The notes: generated by a model from the letters alone, not told the origin. 64,000 nucleotides of DNA from Symbiodinium microadriaticum (GCA_001939145.1 LSRX01000598.1:263885-327884); one strand, 5' to 3'; numbered from the stretch's first letter, positions 1 through 12,900 are shown. Program-made: numbers and translations.

Positions 1-74
<74 letters not shown>
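1..74. repeat. (GCT)n trinucleotide microsatellite
   Basis: About 24 uninterrupted GCT units start the window and run off its left edge; the run then decays to GCTACTGCTCC. Depending on frame it could encode poly-Ala, poly-Leu or poly-Cys, but no linked exon is visible, so I treat it as a simple repeat. Confidence 0.95.
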
Positions 75-75
<1 letters not shown>

Positions 76-457
76 ACTGCTCCTAGCAACCCTGCTCCTA
101 GAATGATTCTCAAAGGGCCTGCTCTGCTTTTCCAGCCCGGATCTTCTCCATGAATCCCCCGAGCATGCCTTCCCAACACCAAGCTTCTCGATGCTTGCCT
201 GAGTTTACAGATAGGGAGACTGACACGTGATACATAGTACATCGTCAGGATTAAAGTTTCGTCGCGCTGGCTTATGGGATCATGCAGAATATGCGGAGCA
301 CCGAAAAGTGCCTTCTAAGTGATCTGGCTAGCAGAGGAATCAAGCCACGAGAACAGATTTATACGGAGGACTGTGCTGGAGGAGTCCACGAGAAAAAGAG
401 TCTCAGGGGAAAGGGGTTTGCAAGTGGTTCAAGACCATATGTCATACGTCTTGCTTC

Positions 458-1027
458 TTATGGACACTTGAACTCAGAACCAAGCTTCTTAACAAGAACC
501 CAGTTGCCTAAGTCCTTGTCTCCCTGAAAGGAGCCACTGGCCCAACCAGCCTGAATCCAGTCAAATGTGGTCAACAGCTCCAGCTCGTAGTAACGTCTCC
601 CAGTGCTGCGACCCTCCTTCTCTTTGAGCTTTGCTGTCAATGGTCTCTGGAAGCCTATTTTGTCTGCATCTTTCTCATCGCCTCCTCTGCCACCGAATTT
701 GTCCAAATTGCTAGTTAGAAAGGGCATTTCCAAACGCGTCCATTTCCGCTCGAGCAGGCTTATCAACTCCTCGTTTTCCGGCTGAGCTCTGGCTGCATGC
801 AATGCTCGCTGGGCATCCTTCCGTTCGACACTGCAATGTTCCAGCAGCCATCTCACAGCTTCCGTCTGTCCATCCCGAGCTGCAACCGTGATGGCCAAGT
901 CTCTGTTGGCATTGGGTCGGTCTGGGTCGCATTTGGCTTCCAGGAGCACCTCCAATGCCGCAGTGTTGTTGCAGCGAGCGGCGAAGAAGGTGGGCAGCTC
1001 GTCTCTGGCGGTTGGTGTTGTGAAATC
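458..1027 (-). CDS. Ankyrin-repeat protein, 3'-terminal exon
   Basis: The frame opens directly after a pyrimidine-rich AG|G acceptor at 1029-1028 and stays open for about 189 codons to a stop at 458, so this is probably the last coding exon. It holds about three ankyrin repeats: one ending ALEVLLEAKCDPDRP, one with ANRDLAITVAARDGQTEAVR then WLLEHCS, and a degenerate one with AQRALHAARAQPEN then ELISLLE. The later part (residues about 95-189) is charged and shows no repeat. Ankyrin repeats bind protein partners; no enzymatic domain is visible. The same strand carries further ankyrin exons up to 4.8 kb, so I infer one multi-exon gene transcribed right to left. The final stop and the exact extent of the non-repeat tail are less certain than the repeats. 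Confidence 0.75.
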   Translation of the reverse strand, partial: DFTTPTARDELPTFFAARCNNTAALEVLLEAKCDPDRPNANRDLAITVAARDGQTEAVRWLLEHCSVERKDAQRALHAARAQPENEELISLLERKWTRLEMPFLTSNLDKFGGRGGDEKDADKIGFQRPLTAKLKEKEGRSTGRRYYELELLTTFDWIQAGWASGSFQGDKDLGNWVLVKKLGSEFKCP

Positions 1028-2786
1028 CTGTGCTAGGGTTGGGGCTTCCAGCTCCTACTGCTGCCCCCAGCAAGCATGCATTAAGACTTGCATCAGAAGT
1101 TGCGCCGAGCCCGTGTCGTATCTGGCGCAAGACACAAAGAAATGTGAACACGTACCCGAAGGCTCATGGTTACTTGTAGCACCGGTATACGGAAGGTACT
1201 GAACCATCCGCGCAACTAGTCAATAACTCGACTGCGGCATGCACATGGTAAATTCTATTCCATGAATATCCCCATCTAACGACCCGTAGGTGTCCTCACA
1301 CAACATGCAAACAACACCGAGGAAACATGTGAAACATTCGGAACACATCGAGAAAACACGCGGCAAGCTAGGACCATGTGGCAAATGAGGAAAATGCGAA
1401 GTCAGTGAAATTACGAACATGTCAGAACATGTGGGAGGACTGAAGGCAAAAGCTGCTACACTTGCGAAACTCAGACAGCAATATCACATTGACTTGGACG
1501 ATATGGCATTTCCGTTGGTTCACATCATCTCTACAGGTTCGATTTAAGTTCCATCCACCACCTCCGGGACTGTCTAGCCGGGCAAATCACAACTTATACT
1601 GATCTTTAACTATCTTTACAGCCTCTTCGAAATGCCAGAGTCGACTCCCTTCACATGTGTAGAGTGTAGAAGTCTGGCACATTGTCCTCGCTTGTTGAGT
1701 TCATGACCTTCTGCAAGGCCGACCGCAACAGGTGGAGCTTATTGATCAATAAGGAAACCCTGGACCACAAGAAAAAGATTCTGATATGCCATTCCAGAAT
1801 CGCAGCCGGCAACATGCAGCTGCTTCAGGGCTGCAGCCTGCACCTGATCACAAGACTTTCGAAGGCTTTCAAAGGCTTATACAGGTGATGGCTATGAGGA
1901 TCTTGTTCGGATGAGCTTTGCTTTGGCTGCTGAGCCTCCACCTTACGGGCTCTCGAAACCTGGCGAGAAGTCAGTTCATGCGCCGACGCATGAACGGCAT
2001 GTCCAATGTACATACATCCCGCACACGGGCAGTCACTAGGATTTGTGTCGGATGAGAGGAGTAGCGATTGCTGCAGGAACTGCCGCATCGATGCTAGCAA
2101 TACTGAAGAACGACAGAGCTGGAAGACTGCTCTCATAAGGACCGAGCCAAGTCCCTAAGGGTTCCACCAACAGCAAGGCCAGAAGATGCTTTAAGAAGTG
2201 GCACTAGACTCTAGACGAAGTCTTAATGATGCATGTCACCTGCGCGATCTCGGAGTCGTCCGTGGGTCGCAAAAGGTATTGCACATCCTCGGGGCGAAGC
2301 ACTAAGTCACCACATTTAGGAAGAATGCACAAACCAAGCCCACAATCAAAGTGAACCATGGTGCGCAACAGCCCCATGTTCTGCTTGGTTCATCCCACCC
2401 GCAGTCCATTCAAAGCGTATTCCCTTCTGCTTCCTTGCTCTGTGCTTTGCAAGCACCGTCGCCCACAACCTAGTGAGGAAGGTCTCCGCGGCGGGCTCGA
2501 CTGCCGCGAAAACGCAGCACTGCCATTGCTCTTGCTACGAGTGGTTACCAACCGAGTAGCAACTAGTAGCAACTCGTATGCTCAGGGAACCATGCCACTG
2601 TTGTTACGGCCGCAACAACTCAAAGCTGCCGAATCGTTCAAGTTACATACGAAAAGAAGGATATAGCTCAGATAGGCCATGACAAGCCCGCCCAAAGTAT
2701 TACATACGAGTAGAACTGGAGGAAGGCAACACGGAAAGCGGTGCAGCTCCCCCTAATCCTAGAGTCCTAGACTCCTCATGCTGCCA
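1028..2786 (-). other. Intronic/uncharacterised stretch of the ankyrin gene
   Basis: Lies between two ankyrin exons. Short open frames exist on the minus strand (for example 1825-2136 and 2390-2572) but none shows a recognisable repeat or domain. I infer that this is mostly intron. Confidence 0.4.
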
Positions 2787-2968
2787 ACTCTGCCGGTCCT
2801 CCACTTGCAAGGTCTGTGCCGTGGCGTTCTGCTGCAGCAGAATTTGGACAGCTTCACAAGATCCAAGCCGCACTGCAAGCACCAGGGGTGTGCGTCCCTC
2901 TTCGTCGCGCGAATTGCTATCGGCGTTGAATTGCACCAACAGTCGGCAAATCTGGAGATGCCTTTCTG
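2787..2968 (-). CDS. Ankyrin-repeat exon (two repeats)
   Basis: The reading frame starts after an acceptor-like AACAG and encodes HLQICRLLVQFNADSNSRDE, then GRTPLVLAVRLGSCEAVQ and ILLQQNATAQTL. This is a textbook ankyrin pattern: G-x-TPL-x-x-A in the first helix, LL in the second helix, then the N-A-D beta-turn. It sits upstream of the terminal exon on the same strand. The family is clear; the partner of the protein is unknown. Confidence 0.8.
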
Positions 2969-3084
2969 TTAGATTCTGGTAGCCTCCGATCGGCGACAGA
3001 GCCTTGTGGAGTGGGCGCTCCTGAGGCAGAAAGCTTTACAGACTTCACTGAACACGAGACTGCAAGACAGGATCGCTGATAATG

Positions 3085-3180
3085 CATATAAGGACATGGC
3101 TTTCTTGTCGTTCGGCGAGTTGGCATCCGCGTAGTTTTTGAGCAACTCCAGCACTGAAACTTCATCACCATCTTGGCAGT
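3085..3180 (-). CDS. Ankyrin-repeat exon
   Basis: The minus frame reads DGDEVSVLELLKNYADANSP followed by NDKKAM. The helix-turn (VLELLKNYADANSPND) is the second half of an ankyrin repeat and the start of the next. The boundaries are approximate; the frame continues for a few codons past 3085 without an obvious donor. Confidence 0.6.
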
Positions 3181-3287
3181 ACCTGGGCGACCCCCCTGCA
3201 CCCTTTGCTTTGATTTACACCAACCACCAACCCTGAGTACAGCATGCAGGACATCACAGGACTGAGTACGTAACAGTGTGTACGGTT

Positions 3288-3311
3288 TAAGGTTTAGGGT
3301 TTAGGGTTTAG
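3288..3311 (+). repeat. Interstitial telomere-like (TTTAGGG)n
   Basis: About three consecutive GGTTTAG/TTTAGGG heptamers lie inside a putative intron of the ankyrin gene. TTTAGGG is the plant and dinoflagellate telomere unit. Comparable short arrays occur at 15369-15443, 36146-36160, 43835-43854 and 43966-43980. Confidence 0.85.
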
Positions 3312-3344
3312 AGTGTAGATTCGAATCGGGAAGATGTCAAAAAT

Positions 3345-3490
3345 GAGATGCGGCCTCTTTTCTGACATCCAAGCTCAGCGAACTGTGGAACTCTGCCGCA
3401 GAGCGTCTGCAACAGTTGGCTGTTCTGCTTCAGCTTATCATGCACGACCTTCTTCAGGTTGTCTTGGGCCGCTTTCAAGCGCACCATACC
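3345..3490 (-). CDS. Putative coiled-coil exon
   Basis: The minus frame contains RLKAAQDNLKKVVHDKLKQN then SQLLQTLCGRVPQFAELG, an amphipathic heptad-like segment with charged a/d-flanking residues. It lies between ankyrin exons on the same strand, so it may be a linker of that gene. No splice sites are convincingly placed and no family is recognised. Confidence 0.4.
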
Positions 3491-3906
3491 AGCGACCTGG
3501 CAGTTCATGTGCAAGGAGCCTAGTGCACCACGTCCTCAACCATGCCCGTTCATGGCTTGCAAACTCCTGTCATCCTTCGATTTCCACCGTTACCCCGAGG
3601 ACGCCGTATACAGTGCTTATACTATACTTCCCCCTCAGGCCCGGGATGGCCGCACCTGCGAGAGGATGCAGACCGTCCTACCGATGAACTCGCTGTCTGG
3701 CTGGCTCCTCAACTGCAAGAAGCCTCCGGGGCAGCATCGCAGCTGTAGCTCGGTCATGGACGTATCACAGAGGAATCGTGCAAGGGCTGTGTTTCGGAAG
3801 GGCAAAAAGCACCCGAGGCAAAGACGAAGCGAGTTTCGCCGCAACAAGCAGAAGAGAGCATACATGAAGCTGTCTTTGCAAGCGTCCATGCTGGCAAGGA
3901 TCCTTG

Positions 3907-4017
3907 CATCAACGGGACGATGCCGTTCGTGTCAGCTGTGTCCACTTCGGCCCTGTGTTCGAGGAGCAGCCACATCGCACGCTCGTACCCGCCCTCCATC
4001 GCCTGCAACACCGTGCC
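3907..4017 (-). CDS. Ankyrin-repeat exon
   Basis: The frame encodes GTVLQAMEGGYERAMWLLLE then HRAEVDTADTNGIVPLM. The features are the A-x-x-x-G-x-x-x-x-x-x-x-LLL core, the HRAEVD turn, and the start of the next repeat (TNGIVPLM). This is one complete repeat, as expected for an exon of about 110 bp in this gene. Confidence 0.75.
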
Positions 4018-4472
4018 CGTGCGGCAAATTAGTGTGCAACGACGGCCCGACAGAAACCCAAACTGCCTTGCTCGATTCTCCTGCCTTATGTGGAGCAGAA
4101 CAAAAGATCCGGAAGCTGAGGAAGAGGACTCTTCACTATGCCAGGCATTAAGCGTCATGGTACGACGGGACCTATGAGTGTCACAATGCAAGCCATCACG
4201 ACAGTCTCATAGTGCCCACCCTGCGAGGAACACTCTGGCGGCGATTGCCTCTGCATTGCTCTCGAACAGATCCGGTTGTGCACAACGACACTCGGCTACA
4301 TTTTCCATCATCACTTTCGCAGGCAATAGACAAGTTAATTAAAACGTGTCATGATGTGTAGCCTCCACGGTGACACCAACTTGCATAACGGCATAACGAC
4401 GTAAATTGCGTTTGAGCGGCGATGATAACAGAAGGACTGTTACTAAGTACGGAATATCTGACACTGACACTC

Positions 4473-4571
4473 GCTAAGCTTCCGAGCCTTGTGCAAGGCG
4501 GTCTGGCCCGAGATCTTGTCTTGCACGTTAACATTCGCACGGTGCTCCAAAAAGATGCTCCTTTCCCACAC
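4473..4571 (-). CDS. Ankyrin-repeat exon
   Basis: The minus frame reads VWERSIFLEHRANVNVQDKI then SGQTALHKARKLS. EHRANVNVQD is a canonical ankyrin turn and GQTALHKA the next first helix. It runs on the same strand and in the same order as the neighbouring repeats. The stretch 4018-4472 between it and the next exon shows no further recognisable coding sequence. Confidence 0.75.
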
Positions 4572-4616
4572 GGAGCAACTGACAAACCCGGGATGTGAAA
4601 GCTGTGTCGCGGAGTC

Positions 4617-4775
4617 TCAAGCAGCCTGGACTGCACACAAAGTGCCATTGGTGCCAAGAGTCATAAGCTGAGAATTGCCTGTCTGCGCTGCCTTGAGCAG
4701 CAAGGGCTTCTCGCTGCTGCTCAGGATATCCTCCGGAAGGCCAACTTCCGTCAGATGGGGGTATCCTTGTTCCAT
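4617..4775 (-). CDS. Ankyrin gene, probable upstream exon
   Basis: A minus-strand frame from ATG at 4775 encodes MEQGYPHLTEVGLPEDILSS, then SEKPLLLKAAQTGNSQLMTL and a stop at 4617. PLLLKAAQTGNSQLM fits the first helix of an N-terminal ankyrin repeat. The exon probably ends before the in-frame stop, at a GT near 4640. The ATG may or may not be the true start. Upstream sequence to about 5.35 kb holds only unconvincing short frames and a G-run at 5286-5300. Confidence 0.5.
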   Translation of the reverse strand: MEQGYPHLTEVGLPEDILSSSEKPLLLKAAQTGNSQLMTLGTNGTLCAVQAA

Positions 4776-5393
4776 GGTGGTTCTGCACATGAAGTATTCA
4801 GACGGCCTTGCAACCCTCGCTGTAACCTACAAGCCGTGTCACAGCCATGCTGCGCTGAACCGGCTAAGGTCTGCATAATGAGGCACTCATCCCGAAGCCG
4901 GTGTGTAAGTGTTACACTGCCGCATCTTGCCAACTCCGAGCCGCGATCTTCAAACAATAAGGTCAAGAATTCCACGTCACATTGTAGATGGGGGAGAAAT
5001 AGATCGGGACTCATCATCTTTTGCGAAAAACCTTTCGATTACCACTACTAATACTACAAGCGGCTAAGCTTCGAGGGCCTTTTGCCAAATGCCAATGTAC
5101 GGGGACATCTTACAGCCCGCAAGGCTTTCGGAAAGGATGTCTCTCCCTTAAGACCGGCCTGCAGCTGCCTCGTGGCATCCTTCCCCAAGTGGTCCTTTGG
5201 CGAACGAAACATGTCAAAGAGCGGGTGATAGACACGAGGTTGGGTGGTTCAGGTTTGAGGCCGGAGGCTGGAACTTTAAGATTTTCAATTGGAGGGCGGG
5301 GGGGGGGGTTGGCTTTGAGAGTTCAGGCCGCCGGTGGGTCTGGAACAAGGGCCCCGGGCATCAACTTCCGATTTCTTGCTAACAATGGCTAGT

Positions 5394-5627
5394 ATTTAGT
5401 ACAAAGAAGACAACGCCGCACTTTGCGCCATTCGGCATGCCCCGCTCCAGAATGCTGAAAGCGGTCCTTGCCCCACTTCAGGATGTTCCCAGCTCTCTTC
5501 ACAGCCTCCGTTCCAGTATCGGCCACAGCCGCCGCAAGCTCCCGGGCGACTTCGAAGGTGCGGTGTCCGCTACCCTCCTGCTCTCCGTCATTATATGATT
5601 TTGCGTCTGCCCAAGTAACTGTGTTCT
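5394..5627 (-). CDS. RelA/SpoT-like domain gene, 3'-terminal exon
   Basis: After a polypyrimidine stretch and TTTGCAG acceptor (5629-5628) the frame is open for 77 codons to TAG at 5394. It encodes ENTVTWADAKSYNDGEQEGS, then GHRTFEVARELAAAVADTGT and EAVKRAGNILKWG. The SGHRTFEVARELAAAV segment is what I would expect just downstream of the CELQL strand in this family (from memory of dinoflagellate homologues). Intron phase is 1. Confidence 0.65.
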
Positions 5628-6877
5628 CTGCAAAGTTGAATGTTAGGATTGGCTACAAGGTCCGGAGGTGGTTTGGGAATGTTTGCAATGATTCGGGTGA
5701 ACGATCTATGTGGCGGAGGCCTCAGGCTACAAGAATTCCACGCCCTGAGCAGACCACTCCTTGATGTAGATCATGCCAGCGACATTAAGCCTGGAGGCTC
5801 AGAGATGCATGGATTGAACGGCATAGAGATAGAAGGGTGTTCCTGCAGGAGGTTCACCACACTCTAGACATGAAGGGTTTTGTTCGGCCATTTGCAGACG
5901 CTGCAGGCTGCCACCGCTTGGGCAGCCCTTGCTTAGCGAGTTTAGGGCAGCCCGGCAACTGGAGCTCGCAGACAATGTCGCTGATGCGCACTGTGAGCTG
6001 CAGGTCGCGATAGCCACCATCCAGGGGATGGAAGTATCTCGGCCAGCCAAGCCCAACGGACAGGAGTTCGAGACTGGAGGCAGAAGTGGGGCAGAAGCTG
6101 GTTTTTTGCAAGGCCCGATTGCAACACACCGGGTGCTAGCTCCGAAGTGCCACCCCACCCCACTCGCTGCAAACTCTGAACACCACAGTGAGCATGTCTA
6201 GCAGAGCCGGCAAAAATTCATGAAGCCCTGCACGGCACTACAATGCCAAAGACAGGCATCATCAGGGAACGAAATGGGGTCATTTCCGGACGATCCAAAA
6301 CTGAACCACGACTGTGCTTGCGGCTGTTTGGCTTGAGAACAACGGCTCTGTGACAGCCCTGCGTCTTGTGCAGGGCAACTTGTGCCTAAGTCGACAAGCT
6401 TCCTGCTGCCGCCTTTTATGTGCGCACATGAAGATCTTAAGTCTCCTAGTCGCTGCTCTGGTTTTGCAGCAGCCCTCGACAAAGGTGCCTGTCATTGAAC
6501 TCCACAATCTCCAGGTCACCGTCCTGCTCAGACTCAGACTGAAAATCGCAGGAACGGTTGCGAATGAAGCTGACGGGCCCGAGAATGAGGTTTCGGATTT
6601 TCAACCTAGACGGCAGTCAACAGTTTGCACTGGGACCGGTCGCAAACTGGCCAAGACGAGTCAGCGACGCCTGGTGCATGAGCTTCAGCCCCTCGTACAT
6701 GTCGTCCAGGTTTCCATACACCACTGTGTCCCGGACAATGTCTGTTAACCGGTGCCTTATCAACTTCTTGTCTGACACCACACAACCGTTAGTGATCGAT
6801 CTATCTATCTATCTATCTAACCATCTATGTATCCATCTAACCATCTATCTATCTATGCATCCATCCATCTATCTTTA

Positions 6878-6913
<36 letters not shown>

Positions 6914-9900
6914 CAGCTATCTAGCTATCTATTTATCTATCTAGCTATCTAGCTATCTATCTGTCTCTCGGTAAGTACGCATGTACACATGCATGCATGC
7001 ATGCATGCATGTATGTAGGTATGTATGTATGTATCTTTTATTGTATCTATTTATTTGGCTATATAAACTCAACAGCGAAATGTCGTGCAGCCAAGCTGCC
7101 AGGACACGTCGCCGCTTGCATCGCGATACTTGAACGTCGCTTTTGCTTCGCACCGCTCTTTGGACTTCAATGGCGGCTTGCAATTCTTTCCACCTGTCTT
7201 CGTCGCGATCTCCTTCACCTGCTACTTCACGGGCAGATTCCATGGCTCAACCAGTCCACTTTCAATGCCGCACACTTGTAAGGCTGGGGCTTTATCGAAG
7301 AAGACTTTTTGGTACTTCTTGCAGCGCTCGATCAGCTCGTCCAGATTATTCACGTACTTCTGGTAGTTGAGCTTGACGCTGTAAGCAAGCCGCGCCTTTG
7401 AATCTCCCGAAAGCACTTCCGCCATCTCGGGAGCCACCTTGTAGGATTCCATGAGGCTTGTGCCTGTAAGCATTTCTTTGATGCAATGCCGAGTGTCTGA
7501 GGCATAGGGGTACAAGTAAAAGCACAAACGCAACAAGCGTACCATCTGAATGAAAGCCGGCCACTCAGTTCTCTAAACTCCTCCAACTTCTTCTCTCCTC
7601 CCACTTGCTCCAGGGCATCTCTGTAACTCCTGGGCCGCTGGCCCACTCACGGATTCCACCAAGGACAAAACAAGGACTTAGGAGTAGCTAAACCTGAAAT
7701 CCAAGCCTCACCTGATTACCCCCTTCTACAAGAAAGCCGAGACTCGTCGGCTTTTCTTTGCCTTCCAGAAATTCTTTATGCGGTGGGACTCGCTCTTCCT
7801 TTTCCTGCTCACAGGACACTCGGCGTTCATGTTGGGCCGCAGGACGACCGAAACCAAAAACCACCAAGAACGAATACAGGAGCGCCATGCCGCTATGCAT
7901 CGGGGCTCTACGTTAGACGAGGTCTTTAAGGGCTCTTATCCACAGCCTCAGAGTCCGTGTCGCCCGACAGCTGGCGCGAGATGCGCCTTTCGAGCTGGGT
8001 CACGAGCTGGGTCGCCTTCGGAGTTCAGTGGAGCTGAAACTTGAGAAGCGATTTGTTTGGCTAGGGCGGCTAGGGCTTGGAGGTCCGAGATCCTTGGTGC
8101 ATCCGATCATTAACCTTTTCAGGCGTAGAGCCGCCGGAGCTCTGGAAAGGCTGTACCTCGCAGAAGCCAATGCTTCTTGCAGGCCTTTCCTTGTTACTGG
8201 CGGCCCGGAACTGCAAACGAAAAACTTGAAGCTCTCCAGAAGACGGGCCCCCGAGGCTTCAAACCCGACAGTGCGACCACAGAAGCCGAAAACTGGCACC
8301 ACATCCTGAAGCTCCTCATCAAGAATTTCGCGCTCTTCAGCGGTCGCCTCCGCATCCCAGTCCTTCGCAAGCTGCGTGAGTTGCTGCTGCAGGTCCTTGA
8401 TGTCGCGCGTGACCTTCCCAGCTTGATTGTGGGCCGGAGGCGCCCCGGTACCGTTCAGGATGCTGTGGCAAAAACCCAAGAAGGTCTCTCTTCTTCCAGG
8501 GTGCGGGCATCCGTCGCCGGTGACGAGACTGAAAGGTATTGAAGCAATGAGGTCTCAGGGTCATGTGGGTCATGCCAGGCTTTGGTCATCTACGGCTCGG
8601 GCATTCCCGAGGAAGCCGCGCAATTCCGTGTCAATGAGTCATCCAGTGCCCTTGATGTCAGAAGCCCAAGCCCTTGCTGACATCCTGAAGAAGATCTAGA
8701 AGTCGTCTCTCTGGTGCAGTTTGGTTTGTGTCGTGGGATACATTCTGAGGGCCTTTGTGACCTCAAGAGAGATACGTGAATGCAAGTGTTTGCTGAAGCT
8801 CGGCACATTCAGATTCATGCCGCCCTGGGTCCAGAATTGAAGGACTTCAGCTGTGGACTCTACGGTTCTAAGGCTCCCAAAACTTCGATGATTTCGACAT
8901 CGTTCGAAAAATCCTGGGCGAGGAAGCAACAAGCCAACATCATGTTTTCGTTTGGGGCTCTCCAAAGACCCATCTATTCGTAGGCTTGCACGGTTCAGGT
9001 TTAAGGGCATTCTCTCGACAATTCTTCCCGCCGGTAGAGGGTCTGCCCACTTCGTCAAGGCCCGACTCGCTTGCATCCAAGGAGCAGGGGGAAGGATGTG
9101 CTGCAGGTGATTTAGCTTTGTAGACGCACACTGAGATGCTCATGCCATGGTTGCTTCCAAGAAGGTCTGACTTTAGATCCTCACCCGCATCAAGCCACAC
9201 CACCAAGTAGAGCCAACAGCCACTCCACAACCACTTCAAGCGCAAGATAAGCCTTGCACCCCAAGCCCGCTGTCGCGCCTTCTTCTCAAGCTCCTGCAGC
9301 CTGGCTGCCCCAGCTTCAGCCTGCGCTCTTGTCATGGCAGAAGCCAGTCTGTGGTTTTGACTCGATCTAGGCTCGAGGTCTCGGCTGTGAGCTTTAAGCT
9401 CCGCCCCTTAGTCAGCTATCGCGGCTCCAGCAGCCTGCAGCTTGCGCACACTTTGCTCGAGATTGGCGACGGTCTGCACCAACGCCTCGGGAGGCTGCAC
9501 TGCCCCGATCGGAAACAGGGCCAGAGCTGATGATAAACTAACGCAGTGGTACGGTGGGTGTACGGAAGAAAGTGTGGGAATGTCAACAGGGCTTCAAACA
9601 CATGATGCTACACGTCTTCCTGCTACTGGTACCATTACAGGGCCCACCTGCAAGCAGTGTAGGCGCTTGTTACAGAAGCAGTGTCCAGCGCCGAAATCAA
9701 GTCGGGGAACCGCCTCGACTGGCTTTGCTGGCAGAGCCGTGGCATGGCCAGGCTCCTGAGACTTGTTGTAGACATAGATAGATGCAGGTAGATTCATTTG
9801 GATATACGTAGATGTAAGTAGATATGGATATAGATATAGCCAGACTGGCAGCGTGAGGATCACAAACCCGGCCGCATGATCAACCAGCTGCTTGCTCCTG

Positions 9901-12900
9901 ATGCCCGTCATGGCTGAGAACTGCTTTGGAAACACCTCGCACGAAGGGGCCGGTGCCAAGCTGAAGACAAGCATCAAACAAGCTCAGCAATTATGGGAAT
10001 TATGGGTAGGATGCATGGGGCAGCCGATGGGTTCGACTAGTGCTGGTCTCCGGGACTCTGGGTCGCAAACCGTGCGGCCACAGTTTAAGGCCGACAAAGC
10101 GGATGTTTAAGCCTAAGCTTTTCTCCCAGGCTGGCCCTTCTGGTGTAGGGACCTGGGGATGCATGGGTAGTCCAGAGCATATAGATTTCATTTTTGAGTT
10201 GGTCGCAGACTAGTACCATTAGTACCGCAAGCTACGTAGGTGCGGGAAGCCACTCCGAGAGAGCCCAGATCTCGCAGGCAAGACACCAAGCGACCTTCTC
10301 AGAAGCTTGCAGCCAGGTGTCGGTCGGCTATGTTCTCAATCCGGGCATTCAGCATCTCGGACCTGAACAGAATTATGGAGGGAGGAATCGAAAGACAGAT
10401 GACCAAAGCGAGACTCGGGACCTCTCCCTGTTTTGCTGGTTTGGTACAGAACAGGTTGACATTGGATCTTGCAAGGTTGTGGCTGTAGCATGTCGTCGAA
10501 TCTGTGCTGGTTGTGGTGATTGTCACGGCCCTTTTATGCGTACTGTACAGTCAAGACGGACCGGACCAGCGGCGAGCGTCGGGGTGCACAGCCATGCGAC
10601 CAGACGCTGGGAGCCAGGCACACGCTCTTCCAAAGCAGCACCGAGACGGTCCACCTGGCTCTCGGCGCAATTACAAAGCTGCATTTCTGGTGCGGGGACA
10701 TCAAATTCAAAACTTCTGGCGCCACTTTCACAGAAACCGCAGCTTGACCTCTTAATTTGCAGTTTCAACCAGCCCAGCAACCCACATTGGCAGGCCTTCC
10801 CAGAAGAAGCGAGTTGCCTCTTAGGTTCCGAAAGTGCCCCGAGCCGACGTCCTAGAAGCAAGACCTTGAAAAAAGCAAGAAGACACAGCCTTCTCCTGCG
10901 TGTGCTTGGTCACTTTCGCCTCCCAGGCTCAAGGACGGAAGACAACGGCGGGGGGACGNGGGGGTGGGCGGGGAGTCAAGACCTTCTGCTGCGGTTGAAG
11001 TAAGTGGAGGGTGGTAGTCGAACTGAAAGGACAACTTGCAAGTGTAGCACACAATACAGCCAGACATCGCCACCAAAGCATTTCGCAAAGGTTCTCCCGG
11101 GACTACACATAGTTCCGGCAAGGGGTTTCGAGGCTTGTACTCGGATGGGCCTCGATCTCCTCCAAAGCTCCGGACAGCCGAAGAGCCACATGGCCTGGTT
11201 TGGGTGTGCACAGGCTTGGGTACAGCTTTCAAGGCCATGTGGGGTAGATGAAAGTTCACGCAAACGATTTTTGACTCTGCTTGCACAGAGCCTGCCAACC
11301 CTGTGTGAACGATGCTCAGGCGTTGGCGAGCACTCTCCATCTCGGTCATAAAACTCATCTGTGCCTCGGCAGGTCCGGATTGAATACCGAGAGCTGGTGC
11401 CTCATGTTGCTGCTTTTGCCTGCACTGGCAATGCGAGTCCGGAAACATGGTGGCCCCACAATTTGACAAACCCAAAAGCGGTCGGTACACTACCAATGCC
11501 CAGAAGAGATGCAGAAGCCCCGCCTCGGATCTCACTGTCCGGAAGGCGCACTCCAACTCCTGGGCCAGGTCCCATGCATTGCAGCTTGCAGCCCGCATCG
11601 AGCAGAATGAGCAGAATGCCTGTTTGATTACACAAGAACTGTTGCAAACTGTAATGTTGCATATAACATAGCGAACATCATATATTATACATGATATGTC
11701 CACCTCTGTTAGGATAATGGACTGTGCCTTTTTGTCAAAAAGTGTCGAAACACATCATAGCACCTCATAGCATCTCACAGCATACCATATCATGTCTTTC
11801 CTGCGGTGTTCTCTCTATGCTATCTCTCTCGCCGCCAATGCAGCCAGCGGGCATTGTGTTATATTACATTCTATCACAACAAACTTTTTGTACTAGTTTA
11901 TACTGTTTCATATTGCACCGTGTTGTATTATATATCTGCTTTTATATTTCATCACGCGCAACCCTTAAAGTTGCTTCCCGCAAAGAACACAAACCACCCA
12001 CAACCCCAAGAAGTCCCACTGAAGACATTCCCCCAAGTAAATGCAGTCCGAAATGGCATGTGTGTAATCGGCCGCGATCTAATAGAACCCCTGTCCCCAA
12101 TTAAACGCATGTTGCACCAGAGGTGTTGCATGGCTTTGACATGCGTCGATAAGTGAAGGACGCATGAAACACCATGTAAAAGCTGCAAGAAGCAGCATGG
12201 ATAACATCCTACATCAACTCACGAAACATAGCCTAGCACCGGACATATTGCATTCCGTATGTTACACACACTCTATATCATCTATATATATATATATGCA
12301 TACATACATACATACAGACATACATACATACATACATACATACATACATACATACACATACATACACATACATACACATACATACACATACATACACATA
12401 CATACACATACATACACATACACATAGGCATACACATATAGAGAGAAAGAGAAAGACAGCTCCGCTGCGCCTTGGCATCGACGCCGAAGCTCAGAGCTGG
12501 TCGGAACACCTGGGCTTGGTCCAACCTACGGTCCCCTCTCGGGTCCTCGTTGCCACAGCTTAAGGCCTAAGACGGACTAGTACAATAGGTACTGTGACGG
12601 AAGCTGATCTAGAGCAAGCTCCATCCTGTCCTCGTGAATAGTTAAGATTACAACTGCTGCTTACGCCCGTGCTTCTCTTCCTAGTACTATCTTGATTTAT
12701 GTTGTTCTTCTGCTGCTGCTGCTGCTGCTGCTGCCGCTGCTGCATGTTTTTCTGCTTCTGCTTCTGCCCTTCCTCTTTGTTGTTGTTGTTTCGTCTTCTT
12801 GTCCTACTATCTCCGCCACACTTGCTCTGGCACTGGCTTCGTCGCTGTTCATGCAGGACACGTCACCTTAAGCTATGAAGCAACGTGCACATTCTGAGCC

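Noticed and set aside
10520..10861. Plus-strand frame 10520-10747 and minus-strand frame 10523-10861
   Set aside because: Both look equally coding by third-position GC and neither has a domain or clear splice sites; only one can be right.
12284..12440. Regularly spaced CACATACATA units considered as a CRISPR-like array
   Set aside because: There are no unique spacers; it is a plain tetranucleotide-derived microsatellite.
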